Assembly (NCBI GenBank): GCA_022592445.1
Contig: JABYQR010000266.1
Location: forward strand, 1-64,000
DNA length: 64,000 bases
Reading direction: 5' to 3'
DNA from: Cytidiella melzeri
Taxonomy: Eukaryota; Basidiomycota; Agaricomycetes; Polyporales; Irpicaceae
In this document: positions 34,961 through 47,029 of the stretch, piece after piece
Layout: the number at the start of each line of letters is the position of its first letter
How positions within the stretch are numbered: the stretch's first letter is position 1
Notes under the pieces: model-generated
What the model was told of the DNA's origin: nothing
Seen by the model: the letters and a program-made list of their open reading frames with translations, nothing else
Database searches by the model: none
Position numbers and translations under genes: made by a program

Positions 34961-35200
34961 ATATGTCTTGCACTCTGTGTGCAGTGCTGATGGAAACAAT
35001 TAGAGAATACACAGGTTCCAGATATGTTTGATTGACTCCTGTGTCACTTGAAGTTTTAATGGACATTACGTGGTGATGTATGTACTTGCTGTGTCATTGT
35101 TTCAAACTTGTATGAGATTTGTGCTGAATATACTTAATTCTGATTCAAGAATAAAGAATGCAATACTGAAGTTTACAAAAGGAAGGGAATGTTGAATTTG

Positions 35201-35843
35201 CAGTATAGGACTGGTCCTCAGCCCAACATTGGTCCTCTGCCCAACAAATCATAGGAGACAATCTTGTAGGTGAAAGTCCACTGGATTTTCAGTGAATGGC
35301 TCTATACCAGTCTTCTATTATGCAGAAAAGCTCTTGAATTGCTGAGCACCCAAATTGCTGTAAGAATTGTACAAGTGCAGGGGTTGCTGCACTTAATGGC
35401 AGTTAAGATTTGATGGTGAGACATTATTAGTCTTGGTGTTGTAGAACATGCCTGTAATCAATGGCTGTGATCAAGTACATCCTATACTATTACTTTGAGG
35501 TCATGTTGGCCTCAATTTTGCTGCTCTACGGATGCGGGAAATTCACAACTGAGTGACACGGTGTGACGTCAAAATAGCGCATGATGGCTATCTTTTGTGA
35601 CTGTTACAGCCCAAGCATGGCAATTGTCACGCTGGGCAGAGGAACGGTTTTTGTGACACATCCTGGCCATACCATCAATCTGTCCTACATATCCCGCAAG
35701 TTCACAGTATCATTCACAAAAACTTGAGCAGTATGTACAATCTGTTTTCGATTTGTTGAGCAGCAAAGAATGGACAAATTGACTGAGGCAAGCATTCTGG
35801 AGGTCAATCTCGAAACATTGGGCAGAGGACCGGTTTCATACTG
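35201..35843. mobile_element. Putative MITE with CAGTAT termini (643 bp)
   Basis: The left end is CAGTATAGGACTGGTCCTCA. The right end on the opposite strand is CAGTATGAAACCGGTCCTCT. Both continue with GCCCAA, and the motif gctgggcagaggaacggttt is repeated inside at about 35632. Termini starting CAGT again suggest the Tc1/mariner group. A clean TA duplication is visible only on the right side, and no open frame is found inside. Confidence 0.6.
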
Positions 35844-37219
35844 TACTACTAGTTAGTTCAGTTGTCTGTGAGTAACCTCACACCTTGCTACTATACGCGT
35901 CAATGTCTGGTCAGTGGAAGCTCTCGGACAACCAAACTGAAGAGATTGTATGCATCCATCTTCCACTGTTGGGTCTGGTCCGAAGAATACATAGCTGACA
36001 ACTTTATGACAAAATCCAGCTCGTCGTAAACGCAGGGATTTCACGAAACCATATCCATGTGGTCTCTATATGACGGGCGAGTGCCACTCTGTCATCCTTC
36101 CCAATCCTCGTCTCGCCTTCTGGAGCTTCGGTATGGAAGCCTAGGTGTTGGCTGCTTATTCTCAAGACTAAGAAACACAGCATCTACGAGGAACTTTCCG
36201 TTAACACTCCGGGATCACATCTTTACACGGTGCTGGCTTTTGTCTGTGGCGCACTCCAACAAAAGTTGAAATCGCGCTACAATCTGTGTGTGCAACTCAC
36301 CCTCTCGCTGGACTACGACATGTGTGGTCGCGTTGAACTGCACCCTCGAGCTCTGATACAAGACAGGCTTTTCCTATTTCTCGAGGAAGAGGAGGTTCTC
36401 GTTCGGGCCATCCACGAAGAGCTTTCCGTCACGTTACCTGCGCTTGTGGTGTTACGCCCAGCAGGATGACGGGGTGCGACGCCAACCGTGGACGTCCCCT
36501 ACAAAGGAGTGGCTGAAGTGATTGGGACTAGATGAGTAACTCGTACCAGCTGCGTCATTTCTATATGTAGCTTCATGTTACCTCGTATCCCCATGTCTCA
36601 GCGTTTGCATATGCTTTTACACTCGGGATATGATATCCTTATCAGTTATATATCCCTCTACAAGCCGGACGGTTTGACCAGCGTCGTTGGAATATATGAC
36701 CATGCTGGCCTACCATGGAACGTTCGGTCCCTCGTTACTCGACCACGTAGTATTGTGTGCTCAAAAAAGCAATATCAGGGTCTCGCACCTTGCTGCAGAA
36801 CGCGTCACGGTCACCCCGGACGCGTTATACTCTCTGCCTGGTATGTAATTCCATCGTATGACTGCTGGACGTCGTCGTAATGTGGTGTGCGGTTGCACCG
36901 ATGCCAGCAGGAGTTGTTGTTCCAGCCTTGGGGCCACTGTTGAGTGAGCTGCCATTGGGGCAAATTGGTTTTGCTCTATGAAGTGTGGATTCATAGTGAA
37001 GTGGCCGTCACGAAGACGGCGTCAACGTCAGAGAAAAGAAACAGATCTGAGTGGTGGATCCTACGACTAATTTTACACGCTCAGTAACTATTGTACATGC
37101 AGTTTATCGATGGGTGCTAGAGTACATACGGTGGTGCTTCATGGTAGCCACGAACCGGTCATGAACACGTGAACGTCTAAGCAAAAGGAACAAAATCACT
37201 CGACGGCGCTGTCTCTCAC
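35844..37219. other. Intergenic region left of the DUF1776 gene
   Basis: Small open frames (36057-36269, 36230-36469, 36575-36880, all +) show no family resemblance and no obvious splice chain. The repeats seen to the left stop here, and sequence composition returns to that of the genic regions. Confidence 0.35.
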
Positions 37220-39120
37220 TCAACGCCATGCCTGCTCCGCATCCCTCTGCAGGCTGATCCACGACTCACCAACACCAGACCCGTACCCACTGCTGCTCTC
37301 CACATCCGCGTCCGAGCCATTCTCTGACAGTGTTTCATGGCCCGCGTCGTCCAATTCCACTGATGGCTGAGGTTGCGATGGTGGCGGTGGTGGTTGGGAA
37401 ACGATAGGAGCCGAGGCTGGAGAAGGATAACGAGGCACGGAGGTGTTGCGCCCAGGTAACGCGAGAAAAGCAGTACGCAAGGAGAGTAGGACGTGAGGGA
37501 GTGTCAGCAGCCCATCGAGAATTGCTGAAGGAAGTTTTGATGCCACAGCGTACGTCCATGCTGCCGTTGACAAAAGATAGGGTTTTCATGAGTAATTTCA
37601 CAACAAATATGCATGACAGTCGAACTGACCTCCCGCACCCACACCAATTCTGTCACCTTGAAGCCATTGACGCAGACGTGACAACGTCAATCTCATGCCC
37701 GCAGGGATGTTGCCACCAATACGAGGGTCTTTTGTCCCATCGCTGATCAAACTCACGAGAGCACGCACGAACTGCTGAGACTCAGCACCCAACCTGGACC
37801 GTGTACCGACATACGAACTTCCCGCTAACGCATTCGCAAACGCGATACCGTACGTCGCCTTCTCCGAAGCCGTCCAATCGATCGTCGCGTGCTCGACATC
37901 CTCGTCGTAGTAATGCAAAGCCTGGCCGCAGTTCCCGACATCCACAACGACCACCCTTACGTTCTTCATAGACCGAGCATGCGAGTCGGTTGTCTCTGTA
38001 GCAGCAGCGACGCGAATCTCTCGGCGAAGCACTTCTAAACCGCGGAGAGTGGCAGCGGCGCTCATTGCCTGGGCACCGGCGAAGGGCAGACCCACCCGCC
38101 CGTCAATGGCTGGCAGGCACACAACAATGCGCTTCTTGGCATGCCTTGGTGAGTTGCGCATGAGAGGGAGGACTGACTGGAGTACTTGAAGCGGTACAAA
38201 GTGCGAGGCTTGGAGGTAAGCAGGGTAGCTATCTTGTACACCAAGATTCTCGAGAGGACCCGTCGGAGGGACTAGGTGTGGCGAGGGCATGGTTATCATT
38301 GAGACTACGGAGTGAATGTACAGTTGGGTAGTGGGAGAGCTGTGAGGATCTCCGGATGCTGTAACAGGGAACCTGCGGGACATGGTGGCCGAGAGGGAGC
38401 GCAAAAACGGTGGGATCGTAGCCAGCTATGCAATATAAGTCACTTCCAAACGGCGAGGTTGATAAGCGTACATACATCCGTGGGATCAAGCACTATAGCT
38501 CGAAGATATCCTTCAGAGTGATGCTCAAGTTCTACTGCAGCTTCTGGTGTACGTACGCTCGCAATGACGATATATCCACATTGCTGGAGAGACGTGATCA
38601 ACGGTAGAGCCAAAGGCTCATCGCCTCCAAGTACAACTAGATACATATCATCAGGAGATGCAGCACGCCCAAGCGGTCTGATACACTCACCGACCACCTG
38701 TCTCCTGTCGCCCTTGGACTCAGCATTCGACCCTACAACACCATGTCGCCTCGACCTCCTCGACCTCAAATGCCATCTCCCACCATACCCTACTAACACC
38801 CCCACACCAGCAATCCCAATACCCAATCCAACCGCCTTCCACGGATGTGCACCCACCCAATCCGCCGATCTCTCCAACGTCGACTTCGGCACAGGCAACG
38901 GCGGGGGCGGGGGCGGGACCTCAAAGGCACCGAGGCTGGGCATCTTGATATCCGGCAGCGGTGGGAGCGACTGGGGCCAAAATCGAGCGAGGTCGTCTTG
39001 CAGCTGTTGTAACACGTTCCTCATTTCTGGTGCGGCGGATGAGATGGCATTGATGACTATTTGTTCGACGTGTTGGAGATGTTCTTCGATGCTCTCTGCC
39101 GTGGGGAGCACGACGGGCAT
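37220..39120 (-). CDS. DUF1776 family protein (fungal SDR-like, single membrane segment)
   Basis: The start is the ATG at 39120 (MPVVLPTAESIEEHLQHVEQ). A Pro-rich linker (VPPPPPPLPVPKS) precedes a hydrophobic segment, AVGLGIGIAGVGVLVGYGG, likely a membrane anchor, flanked by RSRRSRR. The body has a nucleotide-fold-like start (VVLGGDEPLALPLITSLQQC then GYIVIASV) and, after an intron near 38400-38455, continues RRFPVTASG and IVVCLPAIDGRVGLPFAGAQ. Later come AMSAAATLRGLEVLRREI and VVVVDVGNCG. The order resembles a degenerate short-chain dehydrogenase lacking the usual glycine-rich and Y-x3-K signatures, as in the uncharacterised fungal DUF1776 family. The last exon carries a Pro/Ser-rich, acidic tail and stops at 37220-37222. 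Function unknown. Confidence 0.8.
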
Positions 39121-41248
39121 CGCTGCGGCTTGTATGGAGTATGGAAGTATGAGGACGTTCGAGTTGTGGGAGTGCTCCGATTTTGTGCTCGACTCTAATG
39201 AGGGATCACGTGCTTGTATGTAAATAGTTATTAGTAAATACGCGTCGCCGCTCGCGCCGGTCACTCGCGTTCGAGACTTCAAGTTACTACTAGAACGAAG
39301 AACTACTACCTACAGCTGCAGGCTAGTCTACGAGCGCAATGGAGAGGCCTGTGAGGGATCAGGCCCAGTACATGGTAGAGTTTGTCCATCGTTCTGTACA
39401 CTGGTGTCAGTATACTGACATTGCCCGACTCGTATAGGTATGCAAGACGAACGAAATATTGCCCTCATGACGAGTGTATACCACGTACCTTTTCCAATGA
39501 ACAGCAGTTCTCGCGATATATTTCGTAGGTCGTACTGCCGGGGTGCAGACGTACCTAGTTAATCGAGAGTGTACTGGCGCAACGGTCAGGAAGCTGGCAC
39601 CCGCGAGCAGACTTCAGGATCTATCAGTTTGACGGACTGCCCCTGACCGGTGGTCCTTCGTGAGCTGGCACCAACCGTCACTACGCGGACCGAAGGTAGC
39701 TATCCAGGGCACGACCACCCTTTGCTTCATACTGTTCTCCAAGCTGAAAAAGAGCTCCTCCTCCCCGCATCTAGACACCTCCTTTCAGCGTCGACAACGA
39801 CAACAATCATGACGACTATTGCGTATTCGGGCCCCGCAGGAAAGGTTTTTCGCTGGCTGCTAACGGCTTCGAGGCTCGTATATGGCGTCGAGAACTGGAT
39901 TGAGCTTTCGGGGTCGATGGAGGACCCGGAGGAGGTTCTTGGCTCGGGCATATCGGACAAACATCCAGTCTCTTCAGTCACACAAGGAAGAGAAAGCTGC
40001 CAGCCAGCTTGAACTGCCCCTCACAGTCGTCAAGAGAGACCGCGAGGATTTGACGAAACGTACACTCGGCCATGTCTCTCTTTCTACCCTTCAGCGTCGG
40101 GTCGGACGGCCTTCAATCAATACCTTGCAGCCATTGAGGTTTATACCGCCATATTGACACCACCGACTTCGTTGGAAACGCCATTGACTTTGAAACCAGA
40201 CTTGCGGTCGGGATCCTGATCGTGTGGAAACATGTTGACCACGGCGGTCAACCTTCCTTCCAGAGCATTCCTTCTCACCTGGCCCGATATCCAGTCCCGT
40301 GGCTCACTTTATAGCGACAAGACGCGTAGTTCCTACACCAAAACCGTCTACGTCAGAGACGACCCGACCGTTAAAATTTCCAAGGGTGGCTGTACCTCCA
40401 GGCTCACTATCAGGTCTCTCGACAACATCCAATCGATCGCTTGGAAAGCCTTCATGACCAAGCCTCAGGTGATCATAGAGTTCGCGGTATTGCCCCGTAC
40501 TTTAAAATTTCGAGTTTTCTTCAAAGGCAAAAAACTTTGGCGAGGGTGTCGTCGAGAGTTAAGGGTCCTGTTGCTGGAGGTGCTTGCGCGCGGTGGCGAA
40601 TACAGTATTAGTGAGGCATCCGACATAACACAGATCATTACCGTCACCTTCGTCCTCGAGTGTTGGGAGGAGCACGGTTTCCCCGCAAGTGTCTTCTACG
40701 TTGCGATTGACGCTTCTGTTCAAACGCCACTCACTTCTCGGACTTGGAAGGGCCGATCTTCACTACGTCTCGTCCGACAACACTTGCATTGTCTCTGGAA
40801 GTGACAATGACATTGCGAGCGCCGAGAATATGGCAAATGGTAACAAACGCGTTACAAGGACTTGTGCAACTTCGTGACAGGCACACGAATCTCAACGCGC
40901 TCATAACGTCAGTCAGTTTATTTGGCCGTGTATACCTCTGAATATATCTACTGACCGCCCATTGCGTTATCTATTTGGTTCAGCGGCTCGGAGAAGGTCG
41001 AATAGCACTCTCAATGTCTCGAAGCTCAATGTGACAATACGCCACAAGCCGCCTGGCTTGCTCTCAAAGGTGGCGGTCGTCGTGCAGGCGGTGTTTGTCG
41101 TGTGGATGATGCTCGTCGCGGGATACAGCGCTTCTTGCCATCAAGCAAACCTTCTGGATGCAGGCATCAAGGCCGCAGTAGAGCCACACCATTCCCACAT
41201 GTGGCATCCTTTGTTGATGCTCACTGATTCGTGACCTTCAGGGTGACA
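39121..41248. other. Region between DUF1776 and NLR genes with unassigned open frames
   Basis: About 2.1 kb. The first part is the DUF1776 promoter. Plus-strand frames at 39650-40012, 39882-40157 and 40962-41234 do not resemble known proteins. One 190-codon frame is listed separately. No repeat is recognised. Confidence 0.35.
40232..40804 (+). CDS. Hypothetical single-exon ORF, 190 codons
   Basis: This uninterrupted frame begins with ATG at 40232 (MLTTAVNLPSRAFLLTWPDI). It is longer than chance frames elsewhere in the window, with a basic central stretch (LKFRVFFKGKKLWRGCRREL). I see no domain, signal peptide or conserved motif. It could be a lineage-specific gene, an exon of a larger one, or a chance frame. 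Confidence 0.25.
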   Translation: MLTTAVNLPSRAFLLTWPDIQSRGSLYSDKTRSSYTKTVYVRDDPTVKISKGGCTSRLTIRSLDNIQSIAWKAFMTKPQVIIEFAVLPRTLKFRVFFKGKKLWRGCRRELRVLLLEVLARGGEYSISEASDITQIITVTFVLECWEEHGFPASVFYVAIDASVQTPLTSRTWKGRSSLRLVRQHLHCLWK

Positions 41249-44200
41249 ATGGAATCAGGATATTCTACACTCTCTCCCAGCGACGTCCAGGGCCAGCTAC
41301 GACTATGCAGCAAGATTGCCTCCCGACTCCGAATAATCAATATAAGCTCAAAGGTTTGTCGTTATTGCTACACATACTCATACCTGCAGCTAAGCTTCAC
41401 GACAGTGATACGAGCGGAAGACGTGGTGTGGAAATCGAGGATAGGACATTCCAAGCTGCCTGACTTATTTGTGGAGGTCTCATGGGGCAACATTTCCCGA
41501 AAGACAAAAGTCATCAAGAAGAGCCTGTCACCGACATGGGACGAGGATATGCCTTTGTATGCCATCTTGCTCTTCACTCTATCCCCACCTTCTGATGGCT
41601 AGCGAGCAGAATACATGCGACCGCGAGCAGCACCATTTCATTGACTTTGATTCACCAGTCAAGTCTTGGGAAGCTCGGAAACGAGTCGATTGGGACCACA
41701 GAACTCATGGTATCAGATTTGTTAGGCAAGACTGGCGAAGGTGTGTACACAGGATCTATTTCATAGCAAGCGAGTAGTCGAACTTCTAGTCTCTGTAGCT
41801 TCCGTGCACCTCAAGTCACACGACAAACCAAGCGCGGTCTTGTTCATGCAATTGGTGGTCGTGCGTGCAATCGACAATATCAAACAAGAGACAAGCAGCG
41901 CAATACAAGCCGCTACATCAATCGCACATTCCTCTCGGCTAGACACAGATATCGCCACACCTGATTTGACGCTCGCCACAGTACAGCAGTCAAGCGACTT
42001 GTACTCCGCCGTAGGGAAGCTCGTTGGTAGACTGGACTTTGTCAAACGTATTCTTGATGGTTTGGCCACGGTAAGCATGTCGTGTCGCTAGTCATGTGTC
42101 GAGGCTTACCCGTAAGCCATCAGATCCATCCAATTGTGAGCGCTGCTTGGACTGTGGCCTCCGCTCTCTATCGAGTAAGTGTTGGAGGTGCCGCACGTCG
42201 GTATTTGCCAGATAATGACCTAACCGGAAAACAGGTGGTTCAGAAGCAGTTCGAAACCGACAAAGCGGTGGTGGATCTTGCAGAGAAGCTGTCCGAATGT
42301 CTGGACTTCTTCCTGGATGCGGATCGAGTTCGCGAGAAGCTTAAAAATGGACAGTCCGTGGTCACTGTGGCGAAGCTGTTTAACCAAATAACCGAATGCT
42401 GTTTGTTCATCCGGGAGTATACTGGGAAGGGGTTTGTTGGTATGTGAATATTGTGTTACAATGCGACTAGTACGAGCTGAGACACTTTTAATTTAGGCCG
42501 TATGCTCAGTTTCGGGGACCAGAAAAACAAGATCGATGCATTTGTGCAAGCGCTGGGCGACTTGAGACGTGACATTGACCAGAAAGTGAACCTCAACACA
42601 GCCATTGTGACCGCTTGTGTCGCTCGCCAAGTCGATCAGCTCTGTGAGTATGTAACTAAAGCAATGAAACTCACGCTTACCGTTACCCTCCAAGACTTGG
42701 AGACACTTCTCAAACCGGACATAATGGATGTGTACGGTCGAAACTCGTGCCAGGAAGGAACTCGCGTCTCCGTGCTTCGAGAGATTACCGATTGGATACT
42801 GACCGAATCATCGCAGAATATCCTCTGGCTTTATGGTGCTGCTGGGTCGGGCAAGAGTACCATCGCGAGATCGATTCAGGACTACATGCTCAACCTGTCG
42901 CGCCAAGGTGCCTATCTTCGTTTCGAGCGCGGCAAAAGCGTTCCGAACGGGGTCATCAGGACGATTGCCTTTCAGTTGGCCCGTTGCGACTCTCGGATTT
43001 CGGAGAGCATCACTTCAATGTCTGGTAACTCGGATATCCAGACTGCTCCAATCCTCAAACAGTTCGAGCTCCTTCTTTCCCGTCCTCTCACAGCTTGCAT
43101 CGGTTCTACCCCCGGTCCTGTCGTTGTGATTCTTGATGCCTTGGATGAATGTGGCGATCCGAACTCGCGTGCTGATTTGCTCGAAGCACTGGAAGGAATT
43201 GCCGAACTCCCGTTCAACTACCGCTTTGTCATCACAGGGAGGCCGGAGAGAGATCTTGTCGAGACATTCCACTCATCAGCGCGGCGCGGACACATTCATA
43301 AGATCGAATTGGACTCCGGCTCACAGGAGACTCGCAGCGATGTGTTCAAGTTCCTTCGCAACAGGCTGCACAAATTATCCCTGCGGTTCGGGACCACGAA
43401 CCTTCTCCCTGCATGGACACAGAACATCGCGAAGCTCGCAGAAATCTCTTCAGGGTTGTTCATGTTCGCCTCAACTGCAGCTGAGATGGTCCTGAACAAT
43501 GTCGACCCGTTCACAACACTGCAGGAGCTGGTCTCAGGTGAAACTAGACCTGAGGAGCTCGACGACCTTTACAGAACGGTACTTACGAACTCCGGTCTCG
43601 ATTGGAAGAAGGAGACTTCGATCGCTCGTTTCAAAAGCATTGTGAGCTTTATGATCCTTTGCAAAGCCCCCCTATTCGCCAGTACCATCGATGGGCTTTT
43701 GGGCCTCTCAGCGGCCCACAGCTCTAGCTTCGTACTTGAACGACTTAGCCCACTCATCAGCTGCGAGCCGGGACGGCCGCTGTATTTCCGCCATGTCACT
43801 ATCTTCGATTACTTCCTAGCACCTGCTTGCCAGAGCTTCCCGTGGTCAATCGACGTCAACCCTTACTGCTATTCCCTCGCTGGCCAATGCTTTGCACTGA
43901 TGAAGAAATCTTTGCGTTTCAACATATCAGGGCTGGTGTCATCCTGCTATCGCAATGATGCTGTCCTTGGACTGAAGCAAAGACTCGCTTCTGTCATCCC
44001 AACCCATCTACGCTATGCTTGCTTATACTGGGCCAGGCACCTTTGCGACTGTGATGTGAAAGACCCATCCTCTGGTGAATTGCTGGCGGCTCTGAGGGAA
44101 TTCCTGCTGGAGCAGCTCTTGTTCTGGGTGGAGGTTCTCAGCCTTCTCGAGTTCAAGGGCAGAGACAAAATATTCATTGAAGCCTCCCGGTGGCTGCATG

Positions 44201-47029
44201 ACTTGGTGTGTGCTTGATTGCTGTCCCAATCAATGACCTCATCTAATCCGAACAAGTCCTCCACTTCAGATACAACAGGGTTTCTGGAGGATGCGCGGAA
44301 GCTCTTCAATATGTTTGACATGCCTATCGGCCAAAGCACACCTCACATCTATGTCTCCATGATTCCTCTCATGCAGCCTGAATCCATTGTTGCTGCTCAC
44401 TACTACCCACGGATCTCAGCATCTGGCATTGCGATTACACATCATGGAACCAGGACAAGGTCACATCGACTGAAGACCTTGGACACCAGGGACAACTCTA
44501 TATGTAGCACCGCATTCTCACCAGTTAACCCAACACAGCTAGTCTGTGGATATAACAATGGCACAATTGATATATGGGACATTGAGAGGGGAGAAGCTAC
44601 TCATAAAGTCGTATCCAGGCATGATGATACCATCAACTCAATGGCATTCACTCATGATGGGGAGTTATTGGTCTTTGGAACAGGCGACGGTTTAGTGGGG
44701 TGGTGGAATACAATCAAAGATAGGAAGGGTGTTCTAGGCACACATTCTGGTGGAGCTCGAGTGCATTGCTTGGGAATATGCTCCACCAATGCCTTGGTTG
44801 CGTCTGGGTTTTCAAGCGGTGAAATCAAGATTTGGGGCCTCAATGGAGAGTTGGCTGCATCACTAGAAGTGCCAGGACAAATCATTCGATCTGTGGTGTT
44901 CCGTCCTGGTCTCCACAAGTGGTCACTTGCTTCAAGTGCACATCACTCCCTTTGCATGTGGAATCTTGCAAACAACCGGCCAAAAGAATTCAGCCTTGAA
45001 GATAAAGAATATATTGAAACTATCATCTTCACTCTGGACGGTGGCTGTCTTCTTTGTGGATCCACTGCAGGCCCAATCCGCATCCGAAATGCTGATACTG
45101 GTGATGTGCTGCGCATCATGTTTGGACACACCGATGAGGTATCTTCCCTGCAGTTGTCACCAACTACAAACAATCTTCTGTCTGGCTCTGCAGATCGAAC
45201 AATCAGACTCTGGAACATAGAGACAGGGGCAGCATTGATTGAACCTGTGCAGGAGGTGACAGGGATCCGGTCGGCCACTTGGTCCTGCGACGAACAACAT
45301 ATCTCCTGCTTTGCAACAAGCCTAATTTGCATTTATAGTGCAACCACATTTTCTGCCAACTGCAAGTTACCCTCGGATCAGATCCTGGACTCCGTTATTG
45401 CAGATGCTCCGCTTAGTGCAGCTGCCATTTCCTCCTCCAACACCTTCATTGTGGCAGGAGGATATGATGGTGCAGTGAGGATGTGGCGAGCGGGTGCAGA
45501 TGGTACCTGGGGAGCGCCGCAACTTCGCGATGGCCACGCCGGGCAGATGATTTCATCAATAGCCATATCCCCAGACGAACTGCAAATTGCGACTGGCTCA
45601 TGGGATGAATCAATCTGTGTATGGAATGTCGACGACTTTGAACCCTCATGCGAGACGGATTCAGATTCAGATCCTTTTGTCATCGACATACAGGCTGAAG
45701 TGAACGATGTTGTATTCTCTCCGATCTCAGGCTCACCGAATCTTGCATCGGTCACGGAACACGATGCGCGCATCTACAACTCGGACACCGGCACCTTGAC
45801 CGCTACGCTCTCGGTGGATGAAGCTATCGTATCTGTTGCCTTTTCCCCAGACGGAACAAAGCTGGCGGTTGCCTGTGACGACGGAAAAATCCGTCTGTTG
45901 GATATCGAGACGGGAACTCATACTCTGGGAGGATCCTTCAAGTTCAGCGAGACTGACTGGGTCACATTGTCCCCTGATGGTAAAATCGCCTCAAATACTC
46001 TCGACGGATCCCTCAGAGTCTGGGATACAAACTCGGGAGACCTGCTCTTAGACTTGCTATGTGAGCTGCCCATCTCTTCTTTCGCATTTTCACCAAGTCG
46101 CACACATCTACTGTCGGGAGACTACAAAGACTCACTCAATTTATGGGACATCGCGAATGGCAAGTATCTCCTGAAAGTCCCCCGAGGTCATACGAGCACT
46201 GTGACATCAATCTCAGTCTCATCCGACAGTTCTCTCATTGTGTCTTCTTCAAGTGATGAGACCGTCAGGATATGGGACACCGTCAAGCTCATGTCATCTG
46301 GGCCACAGTTTCAGGAAGATGGCTGGCTGGTGGGAAAGCAGGGCCAATTGCTCTTATGGATACCCTCCCATCTTCGCCGTTCCCTTCTCTGGAGTGTTGC
46401 TCAAGTCGCCGTTCTTGGCCCCTCGTTTGTGACGCGAGTCGACCTTTCTAATTTCCGGGAATATGGGTGGTGCGACTTGCCACGGGCAGCTGACGTTGAA
46501 ATAACTGGTATGCCAAATGTTGCTCTCGTCGTGTTTCGTACTAAAGTCCATGCCAGACTACAGGCAATGCCCCGGAACCCATGTCCGCAAGGAGATGGTT
46601 CATCAGGGGCTCACCACCAGGCAGGGCACAGTCAATGCTGACACGAACCTCTTCTTGGTCGACACACCCACCCAGGATCTTCAGCCGTCCAGCAGTTGGA
46701 CCAAAGATCCAGCAGACGGGCTGAAGGTGAGGTTCGAGGAGATGTCGATAGACAACTTGCGCGATCGGCTGGCCCGCGACCAAGCGAGTATTGGAGCAGG
46801 CTCCAGTACGGCGGAGCAGGCTACAGGGAGAGGTAGTGTTGGCCAGTACAGGAGTCAGAAGCGCGGTCACACCTCTCAGTCAAGTAGCGACAGTTTTTCA
46901 GATTCTGTGCTAGAGACGTCCCGCAAGCCTGACTACAAAGGAAAGGGAAAGGGTAGTTCTCGTAAGAGGCTGAAGCATAGACACGACGTTGAGTCCGACA
47001 ACTTGGAAGAAACCCCAGTTTCCGAATAG
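41249..47029 (+). CDS. NLR-type STAND protein: C2 - helical region - NACHT - 14 WD40 blades
   Basis: Proteins of this kind are fungal NOD-like receptors, thought to act in non-self recognition, symbiosis or defence. Starting at the ATG at 41249, the N-terminus is C2-like: TTVIRAEDVVWKS, LPDLFVEVSWGNISRKTKVI, KKSLSPTWDEDMPF, then SSTISLTLIHQSSLGKLGNE. A helical region follows (DLYSAVGKLVGRLDFVKRIL, KAVVDLAEKLSECLDFF). The NACHT has Walker A LYGAAGSGKSTIA, Walker B VVVILDALDECG and RFVITGRPERDL. Removing a 51-bp intron (44206-44256) fuses WLHDL in frame to SSTSDTTGFLEDARKLF, joining NACHT to the WD40 part. I count about 14 blades (for example SPTTNNLLSGSADRTIRLWN). A further 49-bp intron (46508-46556) leads to a Ser-rich, Lys/Arg-rich tail ending at 47029. 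Exons sum to ~1,805 codons. The join at 41710-41752 is uncertain, and a 36-bp in-frame stretch at 41354-41389 may or may not be spliced. Confidence 0.82.

Noticed and set aside
44206..44256. A stop codon apparently separating a NACHT gene from a WD40 gene, or a frameshifted pseudogene
   Set aside because: The stop lies inside a 51-bp GT-AG segment. Its removal joins the two frames with the residue order expected of NACHT-WD40 receptors, so it is most simply an intron.
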